Source of the DNA: Candidatus Methanoperedens sp.
GTDB taxonomy: Archaea > Halobacteriota > Methanosarcinia > Methanosarcinales > Methanoperedenaceae
DNA length: 64,000 bases
NCBI GenBank assembly: GCA_023249105.1
Contig: JAHFDG010000018.1
Location: forward strand, 1 to 64,000
Direction: 5' to 3'
The notes under the pieces are model-generated. The model searched no databases, was not told the DNA's origin, and saw only the letters and a program-made list of their open reading frames with translations. Position 1 is the stretch's first letter. Every line of letters starts with the position of its first letter. Below are positions 17,366 through 26,174 of this stretch, one piece after another. The translations under genes and the position numbers were made by a program.

Positions 17366-18055
17366 ATGAAATACCCACCAACCAACCTCATACAGGCTGC
17401 CGGTCTTGCGGATGCATGGGCGCAGGCTGTGAATTTTGTCGTAAAACACGGTATGGAGATAAAGACAGAATACGGTCCTATGTCAAAGGATATATGTTCT
17501 GTCATCGAAATCCGCGAACCGTATGCGGAGCCGATGCTGCATCCCCAGTTCCCTACAAAGGAGCTGCATGTAAAGGAGTATTTGAAGCAGTGGGAGCGGG
17601 GTTATGACTGGAAAAAACAGGGATTTGAGTATAATTACATGGACAGGTTGATAAATTATCCCTCGCGCAACAAAGACGTCGACCAGCTAAAAGCAATAAA
17701 AGAATTGCTGCCGCAGGGCGTCTCGCGCAGGCGGCAGGCAATCACATGGATACCTGAGCGCGACCTTTTCGTGAAGGAAGACCAGCCCTGCTTGCAGAGG
17801 CTATGGGTTCGGGATATTGGCGAGGGCAATGCAGAGATGCATTGCATGTGGCGCTCGCGCGACCTTTTCGCGGCGTGGAACAGCAACATGGTGGGGCTGC
17901 TCACGATGATTAAAAGGGAAGTGCTTGAACCCAATAACCTGAAACTTGTAAAAGTGGTGGATTTCTGTAACTCGATGCATATCTATGAAGCTGACTGGGA
18001 AGCAGCCTCGAAGGTGAAGCCGCTGTCGAAGAGCCCGCAGATGATGAGGTATTAA
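17366..18055 (+). CDS. Archaeal thymidylate synthase-like protein
   Basis: A 229-aa protein of the small archaeal ThyA family. The active-site region reads DQPCLQRLWVR (catalytic Cys near residue 142), followed by MHCMWRSRDLFAAWNSNMVG, which matches the conserved R-S-x-D-x-x-x-x-x-x-x-N dUMP-binding segment. Further C-terminal residues (DFCNSMHIYEADW) fit the N-S-x-H-x-Y motif. It is shorter than bacterial ThyA (about 264) as expected for this branch. The reductant and folate cofactor in archaea may be a modified pterin. It stands alone, convergent with the operon at 18 kb. Confidence 0.85.
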   Translation: MKYPPTNLIQAAGLADAWAQAVNFVVKHGMEIKTEYGPMSKDICSVIEIREPYAEPMLHPQFPTKELHVKEYLKQWERGYDWKKQGFEYNYMDRLINYPSRNKDVDQLKAIKELLPQGVSRRRQAITWIPERDLFVKEDQPCLQRLWVRDIGEGNAEMHCMWRSRDLFAAWNSNMVGLLTMIKREVLEPNNLKLVKVVDFCNSMHIYEADWEAASKVKPLSKSPQMMRY

Positions 18056-18078
18056 TAACTGCGTTCATCTGCGGTTTA

Positions 18079-18708
18079 CTAAGTTTTCATGCTCTCATAG
18101 GTCGCATGTTCTTTCCTGACCACTGGCACGAACTCCCAGCCGCTTTCTTCAATAGTTTTTACAATCGGGTCGCGCACCCTGTTCACATCGAACTTGTATT
18201 CATAGACCTTGCCGAGCGTCCCGTCTTCCTTTATCCCGTACTGCACTTCCCATGATTTCTGGAAAAGAATCCTTCCCCTGAAAAAAGCTTTCTGGAATGC
18301 TGCAACCGGATTGAGGGAGCCGTCTGTCCCGACAAGCCAGCGCACGCTTCCCGTTTCCTCGCAGTAACGCGCAGCTTTTCGGGACTCATCCAGCACGAGA
18401 TAAGCGCGGTAAGTTTTACTCAGCCGCTCTTTGGAAAATACTGCATACCACGTCGCATCCACGATTTTCCATTCCACAAACAAATCGGTTTCTTTGTCAG
18501 TTCTTATCTGGTAAGGCAGCTCAGGCGAGTTCAGCGCAAGGAGTTTTTGTTTAAGCTTCTCTTTGCTCATCGGTAAGGTGGTAAACTTTTTCTTACCTCC
18601 AAGATACTCGAAATAACCGAAAGCATAAATCATTGCTCCAATTCCGGCAAGGGCGCCAAGTATTCCAAACGCCATGCCTATTGCAGCAATTAAAGTTTCA
18701 CTTACCAT
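18079..18708 (-). CDS. Membrane-anchored protein, last gene of the seven-gene operon
   Basis: A 209-aa protein with one N-terminal membrane helix (about residues 6-32) and a cytosolic or external alpha/beta domain of about 170 residues. No motif was recognised. Features include a Trp/Tyr-rich core (LFVEWKIVDATWYAVFSKER) and a region near 145-175 (FFRGRILFQKSWEVQYGIKE). It follows the zinc-ribbon gene by 15 bp in the same direction. The function is unknown. Confidence 0.6.
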   Translation of the reverse strand: MVSETLIAAIGMAFGILGALAGIGAMIYAFGYFEYLGGKKKFTTLPMSKEKLKQKLLALNSPELPYQIRTDKETDLFVEWKIVDATWYAVFSKERLSKTYRAYLVLDESRKAARYCEETGSVRWLVGTDGSLNPVAAFQKAFFRGRILFQKSWEVQYGIKEDGTLGKVYEYKFDVNRVRDPIVKTIEESGWEFVPVVRKEHATYESMKT

Positions 18709-18723
18709 TCCACACCACTTTTT

Positions 18724-18993
18724 TTATTTCAACCTGGCGCCGCAATTGGAACAAAAATCGGAATTTGTCCCGGCGGGAGTGCCGCATTCGGGGCAAAATC
18801 CCTTTCCTGCCGGCGCAGATGGAACGGAAGGTGCAGACCTTTTCCCCAGTGCATATCTTATACCCATTCCGATAGCGAATACGACTACGAAACCTACGAG
18901 TAAATCCGTTAAAGACGAGTCGCCATTCTCCGCACTGGCCGCTCCCACCAGTAAAGTAGTGAAAACCAGCGCCAACAAAAACTTGTTCATCAT
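18724..18993 (-). CDS. Signal/anchor plus zinc-ribbon small protein
   Basis: About 89 aa from the ATG at 18993, which has GAGGAGG just upstream, formed by the last Arg-Arg codons of the preceding gene. A signal peptide or helix (residues 1-20), a second helix (about 29-46) and a C-terminal zinc ribbon (FCPECGTPAGTNSDFCSNCG) follow. Such minimal zinc ribbons occur at the ends of many archaeal membrane proteins and probably mediate contacts. It is part of the 18-25 kb operon. Confidence 0.68.
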   Translation of the reverse strand: MMNKFLLALVFTTLLVGAASAENGDSSLTDLLVGFVVVFAIGMGIRYALGKRSAPSVPSAPAGKGFCPECGTPAGTNSDFCSNCGARLK

Positions 18994-18995
18994 AT

Positions 18996-19604
18996 TTACC
19001 TCCTCAGCGCACTTATCGCATTGTTCACAGTCTCTGCCCACTTTTTCGTATCACGCATGCCCCCGAACTTGTACTTTTGCCCGCCAGCTTGTATTGTCAG
19101 GCTTGCCCATCCGTTTTCCACATTTGTAATCTCGGAAAGGTTAATAGTGAAAAATTCCTTACACTTTTCCACATCCTTCGGGTTCGGGATAAATATTCCG
19201 CCTGGCAATGCTGTCCCGCCCACGCCCTGTAAGGCGCTTGCTTTGAAAATCAGCCTCTGGTTTGTAAGAGTGAGCTTACCGTTAGTGGATGACATGAAAT
19301 TTTTCACGTAAGCTATCGGGAAAAATCCGGTATCTTTGAGCACTGTCTCCCCTGAAGAATCCTGAGCCATTCCCTGCGCTTGCGAAGGAGGCGCGGCATA
19401 CATCGCAGAAGGCTGTGACTGTGAAGGTTGAACAGGCGCCGGTTTGCCAAAATTATATCCGCATGTCGTGCAGAAATTAGCGTCCTGCGCTACTGGATTT
19501 CCACACTCAGGACAGAACTGCGGTGAAATTACAACAAGCGTGCCGCAGCGTGAGCAGAATTTGTCGCTATCCCGAACAGCGGCGCCGCAACTTGAACAGT
19601 TCAT
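18996..19604 (-). CDS. Double zinc-ribbon and GRAM/PH-like domain protein
   Basis: About 202 aa from MNCSSCGA (ATG overlaps the upstream stop by 4 bp). Three CxxC pairs or ribbons (CSSCGAAVRDSDKFCSRCG; FCPECGNPVAQDANFCTTCG) occupy residues 1-55. A Pro/Gln linker follows, and then a GRAM/PH-type beta domain (about 100-195) with the tell-tale GKLTLTNQRLIFKAS, common to membrane-phospholipid-binding or protein-binding GRAM domains. A helix (DTKKWAETVNNAISAL) caps it. This would be a cytosolic adaptor at the membrane. Confidence 0.72.
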   Translation of the reverse strand: MNCSSCGAAVRDSDKFCSRCGTLVVISPQFCPECGNPVAQDANFCTTCGYNFGKPAPVQPSQSQPSAMYAAPPSQAQGMAQDSSGETVLKDTGFFPIAYVKNFMSSTNGKLTLTNQRLIFKASALQGVGGTALPGGIFIPNPKDVEKCKEFFTINLSEITNVENGWASLTIQAGGQKYKFGGMRDTKKWAETVNNAISALRR

Positions 19605-20065
19605 GCGCTCACCTCTATCTCTGGATATTTCTGGCAATTATAGCAGTAATTAGCCTGGTACTCCGGGATATACGTCATTGGCTTGCCGCAGGATGGACAG
19701 AACCTTGTATTAGCTGCTGGCTGCATCTGCGGGGATGCCCGCTGCACAGCGCCTGCCCGTGTGCCTGCTTCCTGCCATCTTTCGCCAATGTAACCGCCTG
19801 CAACTCCCATGAGGAATGATATCACAATCCCAAGACCGCTGATTCCAGGAAAGAGTGACGCTATTGCACTTGCTATTCCCGGCTCTATTATTGTTTTTCC
19901 GGGTGATTTTTTCCCGATTATTACACCGCCGGCGAAGTAGGAGAGAAATATTAGCAGGTATGAAACTGCAAGGGATCCTGTAATAGCACCTATAATCGCA
20001 CCGATATATGCAAGCACTATTATAACAACAGTGCCTATTCCTAACCATCTGAAATCTATCTTCAT
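19601..20065 (-). CDS. Glycine-rich membrane protein with C-terminal zinc ribbon
   Basis: About 154 aa. Three hydrophobic segments rich in Gly and Ala (residues 5-30, 33-52, 70-95; AYIGAIIGAITGSLAVSY) look like close-packed helices. The C-terminus carries a zinc ribbon (FCPSCGKPMTYIPEYQANYC, then YNC). The start ATG overlaps the upstream stop (TAATG form), giving tight coupling with the propeller gene. It could be a small oligomeric membrane component; that is inference. Confidence 0.65.
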   Translation of the reverse strand: MKIDFRWLGIGTVVIIVLAYIGAIIGAITGSLAVSYLLIFLSYFAGGVIIGKKSPGKTIIEPGIASAIASLFPGISGLGIVISFLMGVAGGYIGERWQEAGTRAGAVQRASPQMQPAANTRFCPSCGKPMTYIPEYQANYCYNCQKYPEIEVSA

Positions 20066-21429
20066 TATAACCACTCGCATTTCTTCTTCAGGGACAATAT
20101 TACAACAGAAAGTACAGCTATCGCTACCTCAAATCCTGGCATGTTTTTCTTATCAGGTGTTTGAGAAACAGGTTTTTGGGATTCTGTTTTTTTAGGAAAT
20201 ATTGTAACCGCGGGTTGAACATAACCTGTGCCTCCAGCCTTTATCAGCCAGCCATCAGCTCCGCCCGCTCCATAAGACTCCGTGAATCCGGCCAGGACAT
20301 ATTCACCATTTCCAATCTCCTGTACAGAATAAATTCCGTTGTTTTCAATTCCACCGAACGTCCTGTTCCACTGCTCACTTCCGTTAGCATCGGTACTGAT
20401 AAGCCATGCGTTGCTTTCTCCTGCCCCATATGACCTAGTTGAGCCACCAATTATATATCCGCCATCCTGAGCCTGCTGAACCGAAAATGCAAAGTCGTAA
20501 CCAGCCCCGCCGAATTTCTTTTTCCACTGCAAAGAGCCGTTAGCATCGGTCTTGATAAGCCAGGCATCGTCTCCCGCTGTCCAGCCTGCAACTATATAAC
20601 CGCCATCCCTCGTCTGCTGAACTGATTGTGACTCATCGAATTTATTTTCATTTAATGTCCTGTTCCATTGCTCGCTGCCGTTGGCATCCACTTTTACAAG
20701 CCATGCAATGTCATGATCGGATTGTGTGTAGCCAGCCATGATATATCCGCCATCGCTGGTCTGCCGGACTGATTTAGCTTCACCAAATAGTGTATTACCG
20801 AAAGTCATATTCCACTCCATGGTGCCATTTGCATCAGTCTTGACGAGCCATGCGTTAGCGCTTCCATCTTCCCCGAAAGGTGCGGCAATACCGGACATTA
20901 TGTAACCCCCGTCCCTGGTTTGCCGGACAGAGTTGGCGCCGCGGATACCTATTTCCCCGAACGTCCTGTTCCACTGCTCGCTTCCGCTGGCATCGATCTT
21001 GATTAACCACGCCTTAATAATCGCGCTGTCCATGTTCCCAAAAACCGAGTTTTCAATGTTTCTCTTCTCATGCGTGGTTGTGGCGCCTGCGATTATGAAG
21101 CCACCGTCCGCAGTCTGCTGCGCGCAAAGAGCCTCATCACTGCTATTTCCCCCGAACGTCCTGTTCCATTGCTCGCTGCCGTTGGCATCTGTTTTAATAA
21201 CCCAGGCATCTTTCTTTCCCGCCCCATACGACCAGGTTAAGCCTGCCAATATGAATCCACCATCCTGCGCCTGTGATACAGAGTATATATAATCATGTCC
21301 CTCACCGCCGAATGTCCTGTTCCATCGCTCTACCGGGACAGCAATCGCACTGCTTGCCAGCAATAATGTTGCCAGGGTTATTATTCCAGCCAATTTGGGG
21401 GTATTTCTTAAGCGTTTATTCGATGCCAT
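20065..21429 (-). CDS. Secreted repeat beta-propeller with PGF-CTERM-like tail
   Basis: A 454-aa protein with a signal peptide (residues 12-31) and about eight near-identical repeats of about 50 residues. Each reads roughly EQWNRTFGG...SVQQT.DGGYI.AG.T...DAWLIKTDANGS. Each repeat carries N-glycosylation sites (NRT, NGS). The end (MPGFEVAIAVLSVVILSLKK and a basic tail) is PGF-CTERM-like. Similar repeats occur in many archaeal and bacterial surface proteins. Within the operon it is the anchored outer-surface component. Confidence 0.8.
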   Translation of the reverse strand: MASNKRLRNTPKLAGIITLATLLLASSAIAVPVERWNRTFGGEGHDYIYSVSQAQDGGFILAGLTWSYGAGKKDAWVIKTDANGSEQWNRTFGGNSSDEALCAQQTADGGFIIAGATTTHEKRNIENSVFGNMDSAIIKAWLIKIDASGSEQWNRTFGEIGIRGANSVRQTRDGGYIMSGIAAPFGEDGSANAWLVKTDANGTMEWNMTFGNTLFGEAKSVRQTSDGGYIMAGYTQSDHDIAWLVKVDANGSEQWNRTLNENKFDESQSVQQTRDGGYIVAGWTAGDDAWLIKTDANGSLQWKKKFGGAGYDFAFSVQQAQDGGYIIGGSTRSYGAGESNAWLISTDANGSEQWNRTFGGIENNGIYSVQEIGNGEYVLAGFTESYGAGGADGWLIKAGGTGYVQPAVTIFPKKTESQKPVSQTPDKKNMPGFEVAIAVLSVVILSLKKKCEWL

Positions 21430-21430
21430 T

Positions 21431-22636
21431 TTATATCATCAGTTTAACTCCACACTTCTTGCAGAACTTCTCATTAACAGATGCCGCATTTCCGCATTTG
21501 GGACAGAACCCCGCCTTTGAAGCAAGGCCTGTGCCGCATTTTGCGCAGAATTTTGCCCCGGCAAGATTAGGAGTTCCGCATTTACTGCAGGTAATTCCCT
21601 CAGGCTTAGCAGAAGTTGGTGGTGGGGCGGGCTTTGCGGCAGGTGCAGTTTGCTCAAACGGCTGCGTGGAAATATTGAATAATATTTCATGAACATCTGA
21701 TGTGCCAATGGAATTTATTAAAATCCTGTCGCCATTATCTGAAGACTGCTGAATAAGCAGCAGCGTCCCCAATCCTCTTATTAATCCAAGATAGGTCTTC
21801 TCTATTATATTCCCGCGGTTCACGCTTATATTCAATCCGCAGTAACCGATTACCGGGAACGCCAGATGGGAAAAAGTATTAAGGCTGGAAGATAACGCAT
21901 TTACGCCTTTACCAGATACTATGATGCCATCTTTATTGAGGGCATTTAACCCTTGCGAAACTCCTGATTCATTAAGCTCGACTGGCATTATCATATAGCC
22001 TAACGGCGCATACCATGCCAGGCTAGATTCAGTCCTGGCCTCAAGCAGTATCCTCATGATTTCTTTCTGCGAAAAATCAATCGCAAATTCCTGTCTCCTG
22101 TCAAGCAAAGCCCGAAGCTCTCCTTCACGGCACAAATCAAGGACGGCAAGAAATACCGGCAAGGCAGAAACACCTGCTTCCAGTGACAGGCCCGGAGCTT
22201 CCTTAATTTCAGGAATTGATATTTTACCCCCTATCACGTCTGTTATTTCCTCAGGTGAAACAAAGTATGAAAAATGATTTTCCCCGGTTTTGCTTCTGGT
22301 GAATGAGACCAGGGAATCCGGGCCTGAATCAAATGTCGAGAAAACCGAACTGAAATTCACCTTGTCAGAATCACCCCACAACAACCTGATTTCTATATCA
22401 GGGTTTGCAAGTATGCTAATGGCTTTCTGGCATTCAGGCGTTAAACTATTTGCAGAATCCAGAAGACCAAGATTTAAAAGCCTGCTGGTATTGGATGCAG
22501 GTGGCTGTATGCCTTTAACCTCAAGAAGGGGCGAGGGTTTTTCAATACTGGCGTTTGAAAGATTAATCAGCGCCGATATCTCTCCATCCGATAGAATCAC
22601 TGTCATTGGTTTGGATTTGTTTTGAGTCTCCATCAT
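21431..22636 (-). CDS. Unknown cytosolic protein with tandem zinc ribbons
   Basis: A 401-aa protein. The first 310 residues have no clear family: alpha/beta, Leu-rich, starting LSDGEISALINLSNASIEKP, with a layout (short N-terminal helix, LLNLGLL repeat-like strands) that loosely recalls secretion-chaperone folds. The C-terminus carries two zinc ribbons (CSKCGTPNLAGAKFCAKCG and FCPKCGNAASVNEKFCKKCG). A Pro/Ala linker separates the parts. It overlaps the PEGA gene by 4 bp (ATGA), so it is probably a direct partner. Any chaperone or immunity role is speculation. Confidence 0.6.
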   Translation of the reverse strand: MMETQNKSKPMTVILSDGEISALINLSNASIEKPSPLLEVKGIQPPASNTSRLLNLGLLDSANSLTPECQKAISILANPDIEIRLLWGDSDKVNFSSVFSTFDSGPDSLVSFTRSKTGENHFSYFVSPEEITDVIGGKISIPEIKEAPGLSLEAGVSALPVFLAVLDLCREGELRALLDRRQEFAIDFSQKEIMRILLEARTESSLAWYAPLGYMIMPVELNESGVSQGLNALNKDGIIVSGKGVNALSSSLNTFSHLAFPVIGYCGLNISVNRGNIIEKTYLGLIRGLGTLLLIQQSSDNGDRILINSIGTSDVHEILFNISTQPFEQTAPAAKPAPPPTSAKPEGITCSKCGTPNLAGAKFCAKCGTGLASKAGFCPKCGNAASVNEKFCKKCGVKLMI

Positions 22637-25365
22637 TTTCCTCCCATAATTCTCTTAAAATCATTTAACAATTGCTCTTTACTGCCGCCATAGCCGGCTT
22701 GTTTCATTGCCTCATCCACCGGAATTCCTTTTTTCTTGATGAGGTCAGCTACTCTGGCAGCATCCGGTAATTTATAACTCACGCCCCCGGTCTCATGGAA
22801 GTTCTTGACATAATCCATGCTGTACTGGCCGGCTTTCCTTGATACTTCCTTTGACGTCTCTTTAATCAGTTCTTCAGTGGAACTGCCACTTGCAATCTTA
22901 TCATTGAAGAATTTCTGGAAATTCTTTGTGCCGCTTGCAACCTCGTCCTTTGTCATATTCAGTATGGAATCGCTCGTCTGGGAAATTTCCCTGCTTACCA
23001 CAATTTCTCCATCCTTCATTGTTCTTATCATGAGATCGCTTCCAGTGTTCTGGTTGTAGTTCTCCAGCCATTTCAGGGCGCCCCCTTCATACGCTCCTTT
23101 GCCGCTTGTACCCACGTAAACATTGGCGTCTAACGCTTCGGCTGATGTGCCTGATTTTTTCAGGCTTTCCTCGAAAGATTGTTTATACATCTGGTCGTAT
23201 TTCGGGTCACCGAACTTCGGCGTAATGTCGTAATCGCTCTTTAGGGGATTATAGCCCGGATTTCCCGGTTGGGCATGCGTTCCTGTCTGCTTTATGAAGA
23301 AAGTTTTATCTTCGACAGGAATACCGTCATTTTTCATCTGGTCAATAACTTTCTTTATTGCGTCGTCCCTTGCGCCCTGGTATACCTTTTGTTTTGTCAG
23401 GGCGATAGCATCCTTTGTTTTGGCAGGAACGAGTTCGGAATTTTGTTTAAGGGTTTTACTCAATCCCTTGTCATTGATTATTTTGAGGGTGTCTTTTTCG
23501 GCTGGCCCTAATTGTGTAGTGGGAGTTGGCGTTTTCCCTCCAAGCTTGACGACCTCTGTTTGTTTCATGAATATATCGCGGGACATGACGTCCTTAACAG
23601 AATTTGTCATGCTGGACAGCTTGGAAGTCAGCGAGGGGAATGTGTCGGAGAACAACGATGCGGCTTTACTGATGTAGGGTGCTGTGAATTTAGAAATTGC
23701 AGGAAACGCTATCCTCCCGATAAATTCACCCGTTGCGAGCTGAAATATCCCATTTTTAAATCCATCCACAACTGCTTGTTTTGTGGAAGCTCCAGCCATT
23801 ATGCTGTCTCCCATGGATGTTACGGACGATACTGGAAGCAGGGCCATTTCAGAATAACCGAGGCTCAGATAAGCTGAACCCAATCTGATAAACAGGTTAT
23901 TGGATGCCTCTTTAACCGTATCGTAAGCGGCGTTTGTATAAGTATAATCCGGAATTTCAGCAGTCATTTTTTCCCTTATGATTCTTTGCTTCAAAATGGA
24001 GTCCAGCATCTTGAGCTTCTGTTCGTTCACCGTTCCCTTGTCGTCCACCACTTTGTTCCATACCCTGTCAACAAATTCCTTGTTACTGGGGTCGCCTGAA
24101 ACCGCTGATCTGATCTTGTTGGCATGGTCCACAAGAATCTCGTTCTTTTCCGCTGGCGTCATTTGTATCCGCTGAGGTTCCTTTATTCTTTGCGGCTTCT
24201 TCGGAGGTGGCTGGGGATTATCCTGGATGCGCGTGGATTTGGGGGGCGGCGGTTTAGGAGTAAGGGGTGAGCTTCTTGATGGTGATGGTGGTCTTGGCAA
24301 CGTGTTTCCAGGCGGCGCGGGCGGTCGCGGCAGCGTTCCGCCTGCACCAGCGCCGGCACCCGTCACTCCTCCGATGCCTTTCAGGGCGCTGATAATCTTG
24401 GTAATTACAGTTACCACCACTCCGGCTCCTGTAACGCCTATAACGACATTAGCAATGTCATCGCCTGCTGAACTTGGCTTGAGGTTAGCGGATACCTTTT
24501 TCGTAGCGCCAGCTACGACCGTAGCGGTCTCGGAATAATCCTCGTAGCCGTCTGCCTTGATCGTAACATCATAAGTTCCCGGGGGAACGTCGGGTATTTT
24601 TAACGGGGTCACTCCCATGTAGTTACCATCAATGTACAGGTCAGCCCCATCCGGGGCAGAGTTTACAGAGATTACTCCGAAAGTTTGCTGGCCTGAGGGA
24701 TTGTATGTTATGGTTATAGTATCGGTTTTTTGCGCTTTGCCAGAAACGATTCCGGCTTTTAATGTAAATGTGCCTGCTGTTTGCTTTGAAAGGTTAACAC
24801 TAAATGAAACGCTGCCGCTCGCAGCGGATGGGTTTTTCGACTCTGTGTAAACATTCTGTGAACCCTTGTCCACGTTGAGATAAACCTGCGGGTTTGCAGC
24901 AGGTGAAGAATAGCTGACCGTTACCGTAAATTTCGATGTTGTAATGGTTTGGCCTTTGGCAGGCGATGTGATTTTGACAGAAAGCTGGGTAGCAGGTGGA
25001 ACGGGCGTGGTAATGCCGGGCGCTGGAGGTTCAGGGGTGGTAATGCCTGGGGTTATTGGCGCAGGAGTTGTTGTGCCGGGGGATTCACATGATGAGACAA
25101 CACCATTTGACAACAGGTTTTGACAATATGCATCTTTATAATATTTATAGTCCTGAAGGGCTTTTGTCACCTCTGCATTATTGCCATTCTGGACTGCGAG
25201 GATGTACCGTTTGTAACTGGCATCCATAAAATCCTTTAATCCAAGTGTACAGTCACTGCTCTTGGGGTCCTGCTCGCATGCGCGAGGTAAGGACTGTGCA
25301 TATACATTCTGTGCGGTATAAAACAAAAACAATAGAAGAAGTAGTAATAGGATTCTATTTCTCAT
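22633..25365 (-). CDS. Large secreted PEGA protein with uncharacterised C-terminal domain
   Basis: A 910-aa protein, first gene of a seven-gene operon. It has a signal peptide (1-24), a short helical domain (25-92), a Thr/Pro linker (95-125), an Ig-like domain (128-222) and a PEGA domain (about 228-298: NSAPDGADLYIDGNYMGVTP, then GTYDVTIKADGYED). A hydrophobic Gly-rich stretch (303-345), a Pro-rich region and a long helical region follow. The C-terminal part (about 690-910) contains SDYDITPKFGDPKYDQMYKQ and LDANVYVGTSGKGAYEGG. The S-D-x-D and later D-x-N pattern is reminiscent of nucleotidyltransferase-like toxin domains. The layout resembles secreted polymorphic toxins, but no homology search was possible. 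Confidence 0.6.
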   Translation of the reverse strand: MRNRILLLLLLLFLFYTAQNVYAQSLPRACEQDPKSSDCTLGLKDFMDASYKRYILAVQNGNNAEVTKALQDYKYYKDAYCQNLLSNGVVSSCESPGTTTPAPITPGITTPEPPAPGITTPVPPATQLSVKITSPAKGQTITTSKFTVTVSYSSPAANPQVYLNVDKGSQNVYTESKNPSAASGSVSFSVNLSKQTAGTFTLKAGIVSGKAQKTDTITITYNPSGQQTFGVISVNSAPDGADLYIDGNYMGVTPLKIPDVPPGTYDVTIKADGYEDYSETATVVAGATKKVSANLKPSSAGDDIANVVIGVTGAGVVVTVITKIISALKGIGGVTGAGAGAGGTLPRPPAPPGNTLPRPPSPSRSSPLTPKPPPPKSTRIQDNPQPPPKKPQRIKEPQRIQMTPAEKNEILVDHANKIRSAVSGDPSNKEFVDRVWNKVVDDKGTVNEQKLKMLDSILKQRIIREKMTAEIPDYTYTNAAYDTVKEASNNLFIRLGSAYLSLGYSEMALLPVSSVTSMGDSIMAGASTKQAVVDGFKNGIFQLATGEFIGRIAFPAISKFTAPYISKAASLFSDTFPSLTSKLSSMTNSVKDVMSRDIFMKQTEVVKLGGKTPTPTTQLGPAEKDTLKIINDKGLSKTLKQNSELVPAKTKDAIALTKQKVYQGARDDAIKKVIDQMKNDGIPVEDKTFFIKQTGTHAQPGNPGYNPLKSDYDITPKFGDPKYDQMYKQSFEESLKKSGTSAEALDANVYVGTSGKGAYEGGALKWLENYNQNTGSDLMIRTMKDGEIVVSREISQTSDSILNMTKDEVASGTKNFQKFFNDKIASGSSTEELIKETSKEVSRKAGQYSMDYVKNFHETGGVSYKLPDAARVADLIKKKGIPVDEAMKQAGYGGSKEQLLNDFKRIMGGK

Positions 25366-25507
25366 GATTCAAGTCCTTCTGAAAGAAAATGGAAACGATT
25401 AGTAACATCATAAAAGAAAGCATCGAAAAGGGCAACGGTTTTTTTCATTATTTCCATATCCATCTTTAATCATGATAATACTTACTTGAATATAAATGTT
25501 CTTTATA

Positions 25508-26167
25508 TTAAGTCCGCCCATATTCTTCCTTGAATTTCGAAATCTGGTCGCCGTTCCCAATAACAGCCAATGTCATTCCCTCCTTTATCACAATAGAAGG
25601 GTCAATATCGGTAGTAGTCTTGCCATCCTCTTCAATCCCGATAATGGTGCACCCTATCCTTGAACGGATGCAGGCGTCAGAGATTTTCTCACCTGCAAGA
25701 GGCGAATCGCGTGTCACATGATATCTTTCTATTTCCAGCCCTTCGAACATCATTATGGTCTCTTCTATCTCATGCCCCAGGATAATGCGTGCAAGCATCT
25801 GCGCAGCCACGATTGAAAGAGAAGCTACATAATCAGCCCCGGCCCGGTATATCTTGTCAATGGACTTTGTTGCATTTGCTCTTGCAATGATTATACAGTG
25901 CGGATTCAAAGTCCTTGCTATGAGAGAAGTGAAAATGATATCAGTATCGTTATTCAGGACAATGATAACCGTAGTTGCATTCTTGAGGTCAGCGCGCTTC
26001 AGGACTTCCTCGTCGGTTGCATCACCGACCACGTATTTAAAGTTTTTATCTTTGAATTTTGCCTCGTTTTTATCAACTACGACAAAACTCACAAATGCGT
26101 TTTCCAAAACCCTGGCTATGCTAATGCCCACATCGCCGTACCCGATAAGAATAAAATGTTTTTTCAT
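25508..26167 (-). CDS. TrkA-like potassium transport regulator (RCK domain)
   Basis: A 219-aa protein. An N-terminal Rossmann RCK_N domain with IGYGDVGISIARVLENAF (GxGxxG) binds NAD(H) or a nucleotide. The C-terminal RCK_C domain (about 145-215) ends ILAVIGNGDQISKFKEE. It has no membrane segment. It lies 7 bp downstream of a K+ channel with its own RCK domains, so it probably regulates that channel or a Trk/Ktr transporter elsewhere. Conductance control in methanogens typically follows Ca2+ or nucleotides; the ligand here is unknown. Confidence 0.85.
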   Translation of the reverse strand: MKKHFILIGYGDVGISIARVLENAFVSFVVVDKNEAKFKDKNFKYVVGDATDEEVLKRADLKNATTVIIVLNNDTDIIFTSLIARTLNPHCIIIARANATKSIDKIYRAGADYVASLSIVAAQMLARIILGHEIEETIMMFEGLEIERYHVTRDSPLAGEKISDACIRSRIGCTIIGIEEDGKTTTDIDPSIVIKEGMTLAVIGNGDQISKFKEEYGRT

Positions 26168-26174
26168 AGCATCA

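Noticed and set aside
23269-23877. Forward ORFs inside the large PEGA gene
   Set aside because: They are shadows of a long, compositionally typical reverse-strand gene and have no motifs.
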